Source: Bidens hawaiensis
Lineage: Eukaryota; Streptophyta; Magnoliopsida; Asterales; Asteraceae
DNA length: 64,000 nucleotides
NCBI GenBank assembly: GCA_021521415.1
Contig: JAIQDT010000027.1
Location: forward strand, 3,805,001-3,869,000
Reading direction: 5' to 3'
The translations under genes were made by a program, and so were the position numbers. This document shows positions 1-10,225 of this stretch, one piece after another. The notes under the pieces are model-generated. The model was not told the DNA's origin. It searched no databases and saw only the letters and a program-made list of their open reading frames with translations. Positions within the stretch are counted from its first letter, which is position 1, and every line of letters starts with the position of its first letter.

Positions 1-17
1 TGGCATCTCAGGGGGAG

Positions 18-1171
18 ATGAGCTGTAAAGGGGACGAGCTCAGGACAAAGAAGAGGAATGACAGAGACGATGATCCCAATGCATCGAAAGGTGCAGGTGG
101 TGAGTTGCCAAGAACTACTCAAGCTCTTGGGACTTCCATAGCTCAGGGGGAGTCTGCAAGCGCAGCTGGCGGTTCTGGTGGTGATGAGGTGGTGATGGTT
201 GATGACGAGGAGATGAGAGATGATGTGATTGATGCCTTGAAGGAATAAGATGATGATATGTTGGATGATGAGTTTATGTGTGAAGATGATGTTCTACCAA
301 TTGAGGAGATTGAAAAGATTGGTGCTGAAATAGTGATTGAAGATGATGTTGAAGAGGGTGAAATAGTTGAGGAGAATGTTGAACACGAGATCCCTGAAGT
401 TGAAAAGTCAGATGTATGTCAAGACACAGCAGGTGATGATACAGAATGGGAGAAGCAGCCTAGATGGAAGGAAGGCTTTGCTCATTGGTTTATCAAAACT
501 AAGAAGCCTACTGTTCCAACCATGTTCAAGAAAAGTTATAATATCAAAGGCTATGCTGAATCAAAGAAAGGAATTATCTATTGGCTATATGATGAACAGT
601 TAAAAGTGTTCATGGTGAAAAGATATGATGGGATCCAATACTTTAAGAGGACGTTGAGATCTCTCAATACATTGCCTGAATGTGAGGTGAAGGATTTGGC
701 TAGATTGGGGTTGATTAATAGAAGTGACGACAACATGGCCAGAGTTATTGGGAAGATCGTATGGAAAAAAGTATTAAAGAAAAGAAGTTTGGGTTATTAA
801 AGCCACAGAAGGGAAAGCTAGTGGAAGATAAAGAAAGGGGAATGAGAGCAGATGGCAAGCCTTGGATGGTAATGAAGTACAAACCGATTCGGTGTCTTAA
901 AGATGTGCCGATGAAGACAATGCCCAAGGATGTGTTGAAGAACCTTAAATGGTGGTATGTTGATTGCCAGACTGCTGAAGCCGTGATGGAAGACGAAGAC
1001 GAACAAGAAGTGCTAAGAGTGTATGATCCGATGCATCTTGTTAATTTATCGAAAGCTGATCTGCAGGTGTTAAATGAAAAGAAGATATTTTATATTCCTG
1101 CTTGGAAAGACGAAGCGAGGAACTATCAGCTAGTAGTCACAGTATGTGTGAGAGAAGGAGTACATGCATGA
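18..1171 (+). pseudogene. Tail of a post-pol accessory ORF, broken
   Basis: Three reading pieces (18-248, 258-800, 761-1171) follow one another on the plus strand just before the polypurine tract and probably were one reading frame, now broken by a stop near 248 and a frame change near 760-800. The first part is very acidic (runs of D and E). The rest is lysine-rich, with motifs such as WYVDCQTAEA and a closing DLQVLNEKKIFYIPAWKD. Position and style match the C-terminal part of the post-pol block of M2 (42462-47117): both end with a DL..L....I.Y segment. I see no signal peptide, membrane segment or known catalytic motif. The function is unknown, and 'env-like' would be a label of position only. 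Confidence 0.5.
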
Positions 1172-1230
1172 AGACAAAGAGATTGAAGGTTACAAGACAC
1201 GTGCTTGAAGATCAAGACATGAAGCTACTG

Positions 1231-1243
1231 CCAAGGGGGAGTC
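1231..1243 (+). other. Polypurine tract
   Basis: CCAAGGGGGAGTC lies directly before the LTR start TGTTGG. It is the expected primer for plus-strand DNA synthesis. Similar G5 tracts occur at 9-16 and 147-151, which fits the multiple tracts reported for Sireviruses. Confidence 0.8.
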
Positions 1244-1336
1244 TGTTGGTGCATAATGTCAGTAGTTCATAGTCTAGTGTCTGTAATCGAGTCTGTAATG
1301 TTAATTATGTTTTATATATGTCTTAAGCGAAGTTGT

Positions 1337-1364
1337 TAACAAGTTCGCCTAGGCGAACTTGTTA
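1337..1364. repeat. 28-bp perfect palindrome in the LTR
   Basis: The sequence is symmetric about 1350/1351, with core AAGTTCGCCTAGGCGAACTT and four more paired bases on each side. It lies about 55 bp before the TATA box, where LTR enhancers sit. Further half-sites (AGCGAAGTT, ACTTCGCC, GGCGAAGTT) flank it. The same word builds the arrays in the LTRs of gypsy B. Confidence 0.9.
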
Positions 1365-1418
1365 GTCAAGCGAAGTTATGGACAACTTCGCCTAAACATG
1401 CCAGGCGAAGTTGTCGTG

Positions 1419-1426
1419 TATAAATA
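1419..1426 (+). promoter_or_regulatory. TATA box of the LTR promoter
   Basis: TATAAATA stands about 175 bp into the 422-bp LTR, downstream of the palindromic TTCGCC cluster. This is the usual layout for the U3/R promoter of an LTR retrotransposon. Confidence 0.65.
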
Positions 1427-1665
1427 GTCCTAGGTTACGGCTGTTTGGTTGAATCAGTTGTTCGTGTTAGTTTGTTCGAGTTGTTACGAGAGCTGTAACG
1501 TGTGTCTGTAATAGTGATATCGTATCACGTGTTTGAGTTATTATATAACGTGTGTTCGTTTCGTGTGTTCGTGTGATTCGTGTTCTATACTCGTAACGAT
1601 CTACGCAGGGATTCCGCACCTGAGTAGATCGAGATATCTCGTGCGATCCATCCAGGGAACCTACA

Positions 1666-3901
1666 AAGTCATCCTCAGAGACTTGAACTCCAATTTACTT
1701 ATCCTCTTTTACTTTTTTCTTAATCACAAACTCTCCTTCTTCATTCACTTATACCTTTTTGTACAAATCAACAAATTCTTCCTTGTCTTGAAAGACATCT
1801 CTGAATTGTTGCAAGTATGCATCTCTTTTCTCTTTGTCAACTTTTGGCATGAAGTTGTTGTTGAATGGAGGTGGTACTGTTTTGTATTTGTCTTGTTCCT
1901 TCACCTGGTTCAGTATACCACATATGTGCCTGTTGAGATCAAATTCTTCAGAAATTCAGTTTCAACCTTTAGTCTTCTGTTTTGCACCTTTTCTTCAACC
2001 AACATCTTCTTTAATCCATCAATCTCAGTGGTATATCTAATTTGAGTTCTGTAAATGATCATGCAATCATCTTCAAGGCTTTTAATCTTTTCATCACTGA
2101 TCAACTCACTTGCCTCATACTCATTGATGATGCTTTCTTTTCTAAAACACTCACTTTCCAGCTTGCCTACCTTTGTTTTCAATTCAATGATAAGTTCATT
2201 TAAATCAACTGTAGGAGCAGAGTGTACCTGAGATTATGATCCTTTTTCTTTCTCAATTATGGCCATGAATGCCACATTTGCTTTCCTGATATCATCTGCA
2301 ATGTCCACTTCATGATTGCTCCAATCAAAATTTCCTTCATGCTGTGTAGTCACTGCCACATTTCCTTGATTTCTGATCTGATTTTGATTTGCTGGAACAG
2401 TGTTGTTTGGAAAATTTTGAGCTGCTTGAAGGTTTTGAATGTTATTCATTTGAAAACCTTGAGTCTGTTGCATACTTTGTTGTTGATTATTCATTTGAGG
2501 CTGAAAGTTGTTGAAGTTGGGGTTGTAATTGTTGTTGGGATTGAAGTTGTTTTTGTTAAAGTTGTTCATTTGACTGTTGTTGTTGTTGAATCTTGGCTGA
2601 TTTTGTTGATAATGCTGCTGACCTCTTGGTTGATTTTGTTGATATTGATGCTGACCTCCTGGTTGTTGATTTTGGAATTGATTCATTTGAAAATTTCTTG
2701 GTTGATTGCATTCTCTTGCAAAATGACCAGGTTGCTGACAATTGTAGCATATTCCTTTTGACTTGTCAAATCCAATCCTGTCATTAGGACCAGAAACCAG
2801 AGACCTACCAGTTCTGTTATACAGCCTTTTACTTCTCAAACCCAACATGGCAGCTTGCCACTTCAAATCCATGTCTTCCAAGTCATCTGCGTCAATTTAT
2901 TCTAAATCATCTTGTACCACACTTGTGTGAATTAGATTCTTTGCAACAAATGCATTATATGACTCAGTAAACATAGACAACAAAGCTTGTGTTTCATTGC
3001 TTTGACCATGTCCTGTGCCAGTATTAGGAACATTTCCACTTGGCTTGGAGGCAGAATCATTATCATCAATCATTTGCACATTGAACCTCTGCTGATTTCC
3101 TTGATTACTTGTGCTATCTCCAATGAAAGATTTTGGAGTAACAACATTATTTTCAGCTGTTTCTTCGATAATGGGAATTTGCTGTTGATTCTTGGTAGAC
3201 AGATTTCCCATGGGTGCAATCAATGCATTTGAAACATTGAAGCAGGGTCTATCTTCCTTATTCATCTCATTCTCTATCATTTCAAGTTCTGCAGCCTGAA
3301 GAAAGCATACCACATCATCCAATTTCAATTCATTGAGGTTTTGCTTCTGAAGGATGAACTTGCAAGCAATATACCATTCTTTTGGCATTGAGTTGAGTAA
3401 CTTTGTATTCAAATCAAAGTCAGTCATTACATAATCAGTTGTCCTCAACTCATTCACAATACTTAGAAAACGTTCTAGTATTGATTTCAACCTTTCTCCA
3501 TCCCTATACTTGAACCTTTCCAACTGTTGCTTCAATCTTTGCTTCTTTATGTTCTTTAGTTCAGTATTCCCTTCATACATTTCAAGGATGGCATCATACA
3601 TTTGCTTGGCAGTTGTGTGATGAGCCACCTTGGTCAGAATCTCCCAAGACAAACCTAGCTTAATCATAGCTAAGGCTTTGTCATCCACCTTTCTCATTTT
3701 TTCTCTTACAGCAGCAGTTGTAGTAGCATTTGCACCTTCTTCAACAGCAGTTTGTGGACCACTCTTGATGGAGTTTCACATATCAATATCATTGTAGCAT
3801 ACGGCTGCTTCAAAGAGAACTTTCCATTTGATAAAGTTTTCATGTCCATACAACCTTGGTATCTTGTTAGTAGACACCTCTTGTTCCTCATATCCAGACA
3901 T
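1666..3901 (-). pseudogene. Maximus gag (M1), interrupted
   Basis: The start is ATG at 3901-3899 (MSGYEEQEVS). An in-frame TGA follows after about 40 codons, where the M2 copy also has TGA. The capsid-like region is open from 3697 to 2897 (266 aa, UBN2/DUF4219-type gag with motifs such as LNSMPKEW). Then come a zinc knuckle CYNCQQPGHFAREC near 2710-2760 (C-X2-C-X4-H-X4-C) and a stretch very rich in N and Q at 2440-2700, followed by a coiled-coil-like part at 1910-2182. Several further stops and frame changes lie below 2235. The frame is finally cut by the insertion at 1666. Gag would form the intracellular particle; this copy cannot. Confidence 0.85.
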
Positions 3902-4192
3902 TTTGAGAAATTAAAAAAAGTCAGTTTCTTAAAAAAAGTTTCAAAATAATCAGATCTGAAAACAGAATGCTCAGATCTGATGTGTCTGATGTGATTAGAA
4001 CAAGATTTAGATATAAAGATTAGAACTTTAATTGAAATAAGGAAGAAAAAAAAACACCGGTAGATTGTAGATCTGGATAAAAAATGAAAAACATGGCTGT
4101 TGACGTCACAAATCAATGGAACAGAGGTCTGCTTGCGTCATTCTTCTTCAAATCTTCAATCAGCAACAATCTTTCCAAAATAGCATTAACAA
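3902..4192 (-). other. Leader between primer-binding site and gag of M1
   Basis: About 290 bp of untranslated leader. It aligns with the leader of M2 at 57825-58114. I see no ORF or other motif in it. Confidence 0.7.
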
Positions 4193-4204
4193 GCTCTGAT
4201 ACCA
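4193..4204 (-). other. Primer-binding site of M1
   Basis: On the minus strand the site reads TGGTATCAGAGC, complementary to the 3' end of initiator tRNA-Met. It lies two bases inside the 5' LTR edge, as in M2. Confidence 0.9.
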
Positions 4205-4206
4205 CT

Positions 4207-5418
4207 TGTCAGTCCCCTCAATTTCAGCTGGATCTTAATTAATTATGTCATAACTCACACAGATTGATGTGTCGACAAGAGAGTTAATGACGGGTTGCTA
4301 TATTTAGAAAGATATCTGTTTGTTAAAGGCGGAATCAATAACAAACATACGGTTGCAATTAATAATCAAAGGTAGAAAGCACACTTAAGATTCACTCAAA
4401 ATATTTCCATTTATATAATATTAATCATACAAAAGGATAATCGATTTAGGGTTTTCTAGGAATCCTAAGACAGCCGTCACACAATATTATTCAATTAATG
4501 TGTCTGTCTTATCCGTATTGTGCTCTCTCTAGCGGCGTGCCCAAAATATTTTATTTATAGGCCTGCCAACCTTGGACAGCTGTCATTCCTTCTAGAAACC
4601 CTAAATACATTCAAACATATTCAAATTACATATTCAAAATAAACTAAGTGTAAAACAAGTCTTCCGGGTAGGCTGTGCATCAATCTTGTCTTTCCGAGTA
4701 TGCTCGGCCATCCTTAATAACTTGGTAACATAGAAGTGTGCTCGGGATCAGTTTCCGGGTAGACTTTACTTAAAGAGTATTTCACTAAGTAAAATACTCA
4801 CCGAGCAGACTTCAGTCTTCTAGAATTTGCCAGAATTTGCCCGACAACTCCATACGAGCAACCTTGTTCTTCAATGATCCATTTCAGCTCTTTGCTATAA
4901 AATAACTTATTAGCAAAGTGTACTCGGGAGTTACTGCTCCTTGCTTGAGCTGAACCTTGCTCGATATTACCTAGAGATATTCCTTTAGATTATCAAGCAT
5001 ACTTGGATCATACTTATTAATGAATACCTTGCCCGTTCTTCCAATCACTTGGCTTCTTGGACTTGGTTAACCAAACCCTACTCATAAGAGTAAAATACTT
5101 GGTTCTGAAGAACAGACTTGCTTGATAAAGTGAACCTTGCCCGGATTACATAAACTAGTGTACCTTACTCGGTAATGCACTAATTTGCAAACCCTGCTCG
5201 GATATCCACTTAAGAAGACTACTTGAAGTAAACCTTGCTCGGTAGGCAAAATATCGTACTCGGCTAAGTAAAAGCTTGCTCGGAGGTCTAAGGTGTGCTC
5301 GGATCCATTACTTAGCAAATTCAGAGGAGGTTGAGAAGATTCCAATCTTCCATGTACTTCATTTAGGTCAAATATTTGACTCAACAATCTCCCCTTAGGT
5401 CAATTTCTTGACCCAACA
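4207..5418 (-). repeat. 5' LTR of M1
   Basis: 1212 bp running (plus strand) from TGTCAGTCCCC to GACCCAACA. It aligns along its length with the M2 LTRs at 41087-42294 and 58129-59321. It is dense in short CG-centred words (GCTCGGA, CCCGGA, ACTCGG), most of them at 4660-5300. A second polypurine-like tract (5389-5400) lies just inside its U3 end. Confidence 0.9.
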
Positions 5419-5429
5419 ATGATACCAAT
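5419..5429 (-). other. Remnant of a second primer-binding site
   Basis: ATGATACCAAT directly left of the LTR at 5430 matches the primer-site sequence beside the other LTR (TTGATACCAAT, 8285-8295). This LTR is therefore flanked by internal sequence on both sides: by a polypurine tract on the right and a primer site on the left. Confidence 0.7.
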
Positions 5430-5971
5430 TGTGAGGTCCGAGCCCCGGTGCGGAAGCGTGAATAATTGTCAATACTAATCAACGGTATGGAGCTCGGATC
5501 TAGGGTTAGGATCGAATCTAACTCGTATTCACTCTTGAATGATGTTAGTTGGACGGATGAGGTGTATTGGGAGAGAGCCTGATTTGATTGACAATCAACA
5601 ATTAAGTAGGATGAACAATTGTAATCAAAACACAAACAAGATAGAAACGGTAGTATGAAATATTAGCCGAATGATTCTCATTAAGATGAAACACTCATAC
5701 ATACATTCATACATACAATCAATTAAGGAATATCTCAGCCGCCACCAGGAGAGCTCATCCTGGAGGCAGAGACTCTCTCAAAGGGATAAAACCCTAAATC
5801 TCACATATACACAATACAGTCACTCATACTAGACAAATGAATAAAAACATCTATTTATATTAGCCTAGCATGACTTGGTCTTCAAGCCATCCACCCTTGG
5901 TTGAGACCGAATAATACATTTTTCACCCAAAGATTAATTCAATGCGTCGGTCTAAAATATAAGTCCCAACA
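5430..5971 (-). repeat. 3' LTR of the coding-free element
   Basis: Plus-strand TGTGAGGTCCGAGCC to AAGTCCCAACA, 542 bp, nearly identical to 8296-8837 with a scatter of single-base differences. Confidence 0.9.
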
Positions 5972-5983
5972 ATCTCCCCCTTA
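5972..5983 (-). other. Polypurine tract of the coding-free element
   Basis: Minus-strand TAAGGGGGAGAT directly precedes the LTR start TGTTGGGACTT. It is the same tract as in M2. Confidence 0.85.
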
Positions 5984-6887
5984 GACCGATGCCATCGAAT
6001 TTCTTCCATGATCACCTCATAACACGTTGTCTTTCATTTGAAATTCTCCCCCTCACGTTAAGCTTCTCCCATTTTTCATTTCGAATCATCACTCTTATAT
6101 CACTTCTGGATATAGTTGTATGGGCATATGAACGAGGCTTTGAACTTCAAAGATCAACTTCAAGTAACAAGGTTAACACAAAAAGAAATAAACTCATTGT
6201 GATCATCAAATAATCTTCCATTCTTCAAATCTGTTTCTTCCCCTGTAAATTATCTTCAAACCATTCCCTGAATTAAGATAGCATTCAAGTCAACCATACC
6301 CGTTCTTGATTGTTCAAGTGACTATTTCATAGGAGGTTAGACTCTACTGATCATCCCTTCAACATTGTTGCTCGTGATGACTCCATCTTCTCATCCGTAC
6401 TAGGAAATCTGAAATCTTACAATTGATGAAACGTCTTTGAAAAACCTTGGATTATTGATCTTGATCAACTTTTCCTTAACTTGAGTCTTTTACTTGATTT
6501 GAAGCTAGCCATTTACAATGAAATTCAAAGATTTTTACTCCCCCAATTTCGTTGCAATTGTCTTTAATAAATGTGTCTTCAAATCAAGTGTGGGTCAAAC
6601 AATCTTGATCATCCTCATCAAGATTGTAAAAATCTCAGATAAACATATTCAAAAGTTGGTTGACACTAAAAGTAATTAAATCCTTAAGCTTGGTCAACAC
6701 TTGTTCTTGTAAAGCTTTTGATGAAGAAATTGGATGAGGTTTGAATTCCATAAGCTTGTTGATGATTGGGGAAAAATTACCAAAATACCCCTGGTATATA
6801 TCTTCCGTAGAGAACAGCTAGGTCAAATGGTCAACGGTACCAAAAATCTCAAAAGTTTCTTCAAAACTTTGAAATGTTCACAAACTC

Positions 6888-7740
6888 TGTTTCCTAGCAC
6901 AAAGCATACTCTGATTCATTTTCAAGCACAAAGTGTACTCGGAAGCACTTTCCTAGCACAAAGTGTACTCGGAAAACAAAGAGTGCTCGGAAGCAAAGTG
7001 TACTCAGAAAACAAAGTGTACTCGGAAGCAAAACACTTGTGATTTTTCAATTTTTCACTTAACACCAAGCATGCTCAGAAGCAAAAGTGTGCTTGGGAGT
7101 ACTTGTGATTTTTTTTTTCAATTTTAGCAGTAGCACAAAGTGTACCCGGAAGCACTTTCCTAGCACAAAGTGTACCCGGAAATCAAAACACTTGTGATTT
7201 TTCAATTTTCAACTAGCACAAAGTGTGCTCAGAAGTACAAGTGTGCTCGGATTACTTAGTGCTCGAAAACAAAAGTGTGCTCGGATTACTTAGTGCTTTT
7301 TCATTTTCCACCAAACATGCTCGGGAGCAAAAGTGTGCTCGGGAGCAAGGGTGTGCTCGACACAAACTTGAGTTTTCTCTTCACAAGCATAATTGTTCAA
7401 GACAAAACAAAGTATGCTCGAAAAAGAGTCTGCTCGAATAAATAACAAAGTGTGCTCGAGACTTAAAGATAGTTTTCTTGAGAAGACAAAGGATATGCTC
7501 TGGGTTTCACAAAGTGTGCTCGAATTTGATGTGCTCTATATAAGATGTGCTCGAAATAACCTGTGCTCGAGCAAAACAAAGATGTGCTTGGGCAAAACAC
7601 CTCCTGTGCTCGAAGCAACACTTAGTCATTTTCAATACTCGAGTCCAATCTTATTTTTTCATAGTGTGCTCGAGACATCAAAACTTCATTTCTGCGTCAT
7701 CAGTCACTGATTTGCCCTTGCAGAACCTGCTCGAATATTC
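6888..7740. repeat. Dispersed array of TGTGCTCGG-like words
   Basis: Some 25-30 copies of a degenerate 9-10-mer (TGTGCTCGA, TGTACTCGG, TGTACCCGG and variants) are spaced 10-60 bp apart, often within a longer unit such as CTAGCACAAAGTGTACTCGG. The same words fill 47990-48860 of M2 and the M1/M2 LTRs. They do not form a regular tandem satellite. Confidence 0.8.
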
Positions 7741-8281
7741 ACTTTGCATCTGCTGCAACAAACAATGATGAAATTGCCTTTAGTACCTGTTCATTCTTGA
7801 CTTGTACATTCTCCTTATCAGTTTGTACCATCGGTAATATTTTTCAACAAACATCTACTGTTTTTGCAGCACGAGCACACAAAACCCTAATTTTTCAAAT
7901 CCAAAATCAAGTTTCGGCATCTGAAATAAATAATTGTAGCACCATCCAAGTCATCTCGAAATGAAAGAAACCTATCTTCATATCATAATCAACCTTTTCA
8001 GATCTAGAAATAATCAGATGAACAATGTTGCCCCAAAACGAGCCAAGTAACACTGTTACATCAGATCTGGACCGTTTTGACCAAATAAACATGAAATTAA
8101 TGTTGGATCTCCAAACGAGTCATCAACCCAAACATCAATCCATATACTTTTCTCCGAATCATCAAATAATATCAAAACCCCCAAAAATAATTTCAACGAA
8201 CTTCATCGTTTAACGTCCATGGTGGATTCAAGAGCGAAATGAATCTATTCAGCGGTTAGTCTGAACGATTCAGTAACCCAT

Positions 8282-8293
8282 GCTTTGATACCA
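8282..8293 (-). other. Primer-binding site of the coding-free element
   Basis: Minus-strand TGGTATCAAAGC differs by one base from the initiator tRNA-Met complement. It lies two bases from the LTR edge at 8296. Confidence 0.8.
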
Positions 8294-8295
8294 AT

Positions 8296-8837
8296 TGTAA
8301 GGTCCGAGCCCCGGTGCGGAAGCGTGAATAATTGTCAATACTAATCAACGGTGTGGAGCTCGGATCTAGGGTTAGGATCGAATCTAACTCGTATTCACTC
8401 TTGAATGATGTTAGTTGGACGGATGAGGTGTATTGGGAGAGAGCCTGATTTGATTGACAATCAACAATAAAGTAGGATGAACAATTGTAATCAAAACACA
8501 AACAAGATAGAAACGGTAGTATGAAATATTAGCCGAATGATTCTCGTTAAGATGAAACACTCATACATACATTCATACATACAATCAATTAAGAAATATC
8601 TCAGCCGCAACCAGGAGAGCTCATCCTGGTGGCAGAGACTCTCTCAAAGGGATAAAACCCTAAATCTCACATATACACAATACAGTCACTCATACTAGAC
8701 AAATGAATAAAAACATCTATTTATACTAGCCTAGCATGACTTGGTCTTCAAGCCATCCACCCTTGGTTGAGACCGAATAATACATTTTTCACCCAAAGAT
8801 TAATTCGATGCGTCGGTCTAAAATATAGGTCCCAACA
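8296..8837 (-). repeat. 5' LTR of the coding-free element
   Basis: 542 bp, plus-strand TGTAAGGTCCGAGCC to AGGTCCCAACA. Directly right of it, at 8838, the Athila integrase sequence begins. Confidence 0.9.
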
Positions 8838-9542
8838 CATAGTACCTCCATTGCGGTTTCTACGGGTTCTCCTAAGTAAAGTTTAAGTCATGACCATTTA
8901 CCTTAAAGCTATGTCAATATTTTTAAGGAAGTTCAACGGATCATGATCAAAAACTTCCTTAACCATAAAACGACCGGACCATCTAGATTTTAACTTTCCA
9001 GGAAATAAGCAAAGGAAAGAGTTATAAAGGAGTACCTGGTCGTTGGATTTAAAATGTTTTTTCTCCTTTTAGTCGTGTGTCATGAAGTCTTTTCATGCTT
9101 TCTTTGGAAATCCTTGAGTTTTCGTTTGCTTGTATACTTAATTCTTCTAACTAGTGAAGCTGCTTAACTCCATTTTCTCCCTCGAATTTTAGATCAAGAT
9201 TGGCAATTTTAAGTGCCCAGTATGTTTTATGTTCGAGTCTGACAGGAAGATGACACGCATTTCCGTACGACAATTTTAATGTTGTTGTGCCTATCAGAAT
9301 CTTGTATGCAATGCGGAAAGCCCATAGAGCGTCGTCCAATTTCTCCGGCCAATCTCTGTGACTGTGACTCACGGTTTTCTCAAAGATTCGTTTGATACCT
9401 CGATTTGTAGCTTCCACTTAAACACTGGTTTGCGGGTGGTAAGGTGTCACAAGTCGATGATGAACCCCGTATCTAGCCAGTACTTTCTTCATTTGCGCTT
9501 TACGGAAGTGTGTTCCTCATCGCTTATAAGTGCCTTGGGAAT
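8838..9542 (-). pseudogene. Athila-type integrase, C-terminal part
   Basis: Minus-strand translation gives the integrase core end and C-terminus of a Ty3/gypsy polyprotein: an ALISDE block near 9520-9540, then a YHPQTS-like block near 9430, an open stretch 9417-9151 starting [14 protein letters not shown], and further down a GEPV.TAMEVL-like segment near 8850-8880 that is common after Athila integrase. A stop interrupts it at 9418 and frame changes lie at 9430-9540. The upstream half of the same integrase resumes at 33157: the two halves meet in the motif FGIP and are separated by an insertion flanked by GGAAT. Integrase would join element DNA to the chromosome; this copy is dead. Confidence 0.8.
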
Positions 9543-10225
9543 TGATGTGCTAATATTAAAACTAATTAATAAAACTTAAGACGACTTAAATCTAGACTTA
9601 ATTCAGATGATGATGAACAACCACCTAGGCTAGAATCCCTAATTCATCAATTATCAAATGGTTGGAAAATGCTAAGTTATGGAACCGGGATCTTAAACTA
9701 TTCACTTAATGGGAAACCGAACAAGACCCTTGACCCTTCTCAAGAAGACGCCTATGGAATCCTAATAAGCTAATAAAATTACCGGTTTTAATTAGACTTC
9801 CTTACGGTCGCTAATTTATTTTATGACAAGTACCTCTATAAGAATCCTACCTTACAGCGCGGAAATCAAATGTAGTTTAAAGAATTCACTCTACTAGATA
9901 GACAAAGCTGATAAATCAAACCTAGACGGACTCCTTACAGAGAACTAAATCTAGCTTTTTTAGCAAACCAAGGTCTATCACATAATCTATCACCTTACAG
10001 CAATTTAGATTAGCAACACACTTAGGTCTACTTGATTTATTAATATTGTTCCTATGGTATTATTGCAAATAAACCATAACCTAGTCAAATACACACAGTA
10101 GATGACCTAACGGAATCCTATTATATGACAGACAATCACCAAGGAAATTGTGAAACAATAAAATTCAACAAACAAACCTAAACACACATATGCATCGAAC
10201 GAATAAAAATAAACCTCTTACTTAA
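9543..10225 (-). repeat. Probable solo LTR, left piece
   Basis: This starts TGATGTGCTAAT directly after GGAAT (9538-9542). The matching end CATATCA is at 33151, followed by GGAAT (33152-33156). Together with 32337-33151 it makes about 1.5 kb with TG...CA ends and a 5-bp target duplication, but no internal coding region. The start TGATG resembles the Athila LTR at 38081, so an Athila-like solo LTR, read on the minus strand, is the best guess. I found no second copy in the window to confirm it. Confidence 0.55.

Larger units (their letters stand above)
1..1665 (+). mobile_element. 3' end of a plus-strand Sirevirus-like Ty1/copia element
   Basis: The piece holds the tail of a post-pol coding block, a polypurine tract and a 422-bp LTR that starts TG and ends CA. 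At 1666 the sequence switches abruptly to minus-strand Maximus gag that aligns with 55657 and below, so this element is inserted in that gag. Its 5' part lies outside the window. The tract AAGGGGGAG and an extra ORF between pol and the LTR are typical of the Sirevirus/Maximus branch of Ty1/copia, but no pol is visible, so the lineage is inferred. Confidence 0.75.
1244..1665 (+). repeat. 3' LTR of the plus-strand Sirevirus-like element
   Basis: The LTR runs from TGTTGGTGCA to CCAGGGAACCTACA (422 bp). It contains a cluster of inverted GCGAAGTT/AACTTCGC words at 1326-1412 and a TATA box at 1419-1426. The right edge is fixed by the jump into M1 gag. The flanking AAGTC (1666-1670) would be one target-site copy; its partner is outside the window. 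Confidence 0.8.
1666..5418 (-). mobile_element. Maximus/SIRE-type Ty1/copia element M1 (gag and 5' LTR only)
   Basis: Read on the minus strand, the order is 5' LTR (5418-4207), primer-binding site, leader and gag (from 3901). Gag is cut at 1666 by the plus-strand Sirevirus-like insertion. Gag, leader and LTR align closely with the complete element M2 at 41087-59321, so both belong to one family. The pol half, if still present, lies left of the window. Confidence 0.9.
5430..8837 (-). mobile_element. Coding-free LTR retrotransposon (3.4 kb)
   Basis: Two 542-bp LTRs (5430-5971, 8296-8837) enclose 2.3 kb without any gag or pol similarity. The primer-binding site (8282-8293, TGGTATCAAAGC on the minus strand) and the polypurine tract (AAGGGGGAGAT, beside 5972) resemble those of M1 and M2, so proteins of a Maximus-type element probably moved it. 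It sits in the integrase end of the Athila element. ORFs in the interior (for example 6734-7042, 7393-7710) only run through the repeat array and look non-genic. Confidence 0.85.

Noticed and set aside
6734..7710. Chained ORFs of 70-105 codons on the plus strand
   Set aside because: They read through the TGTGCTCGG word array, giving VLGS/CARE-type repeats, and lie antisense inside a coding-free LTR element.
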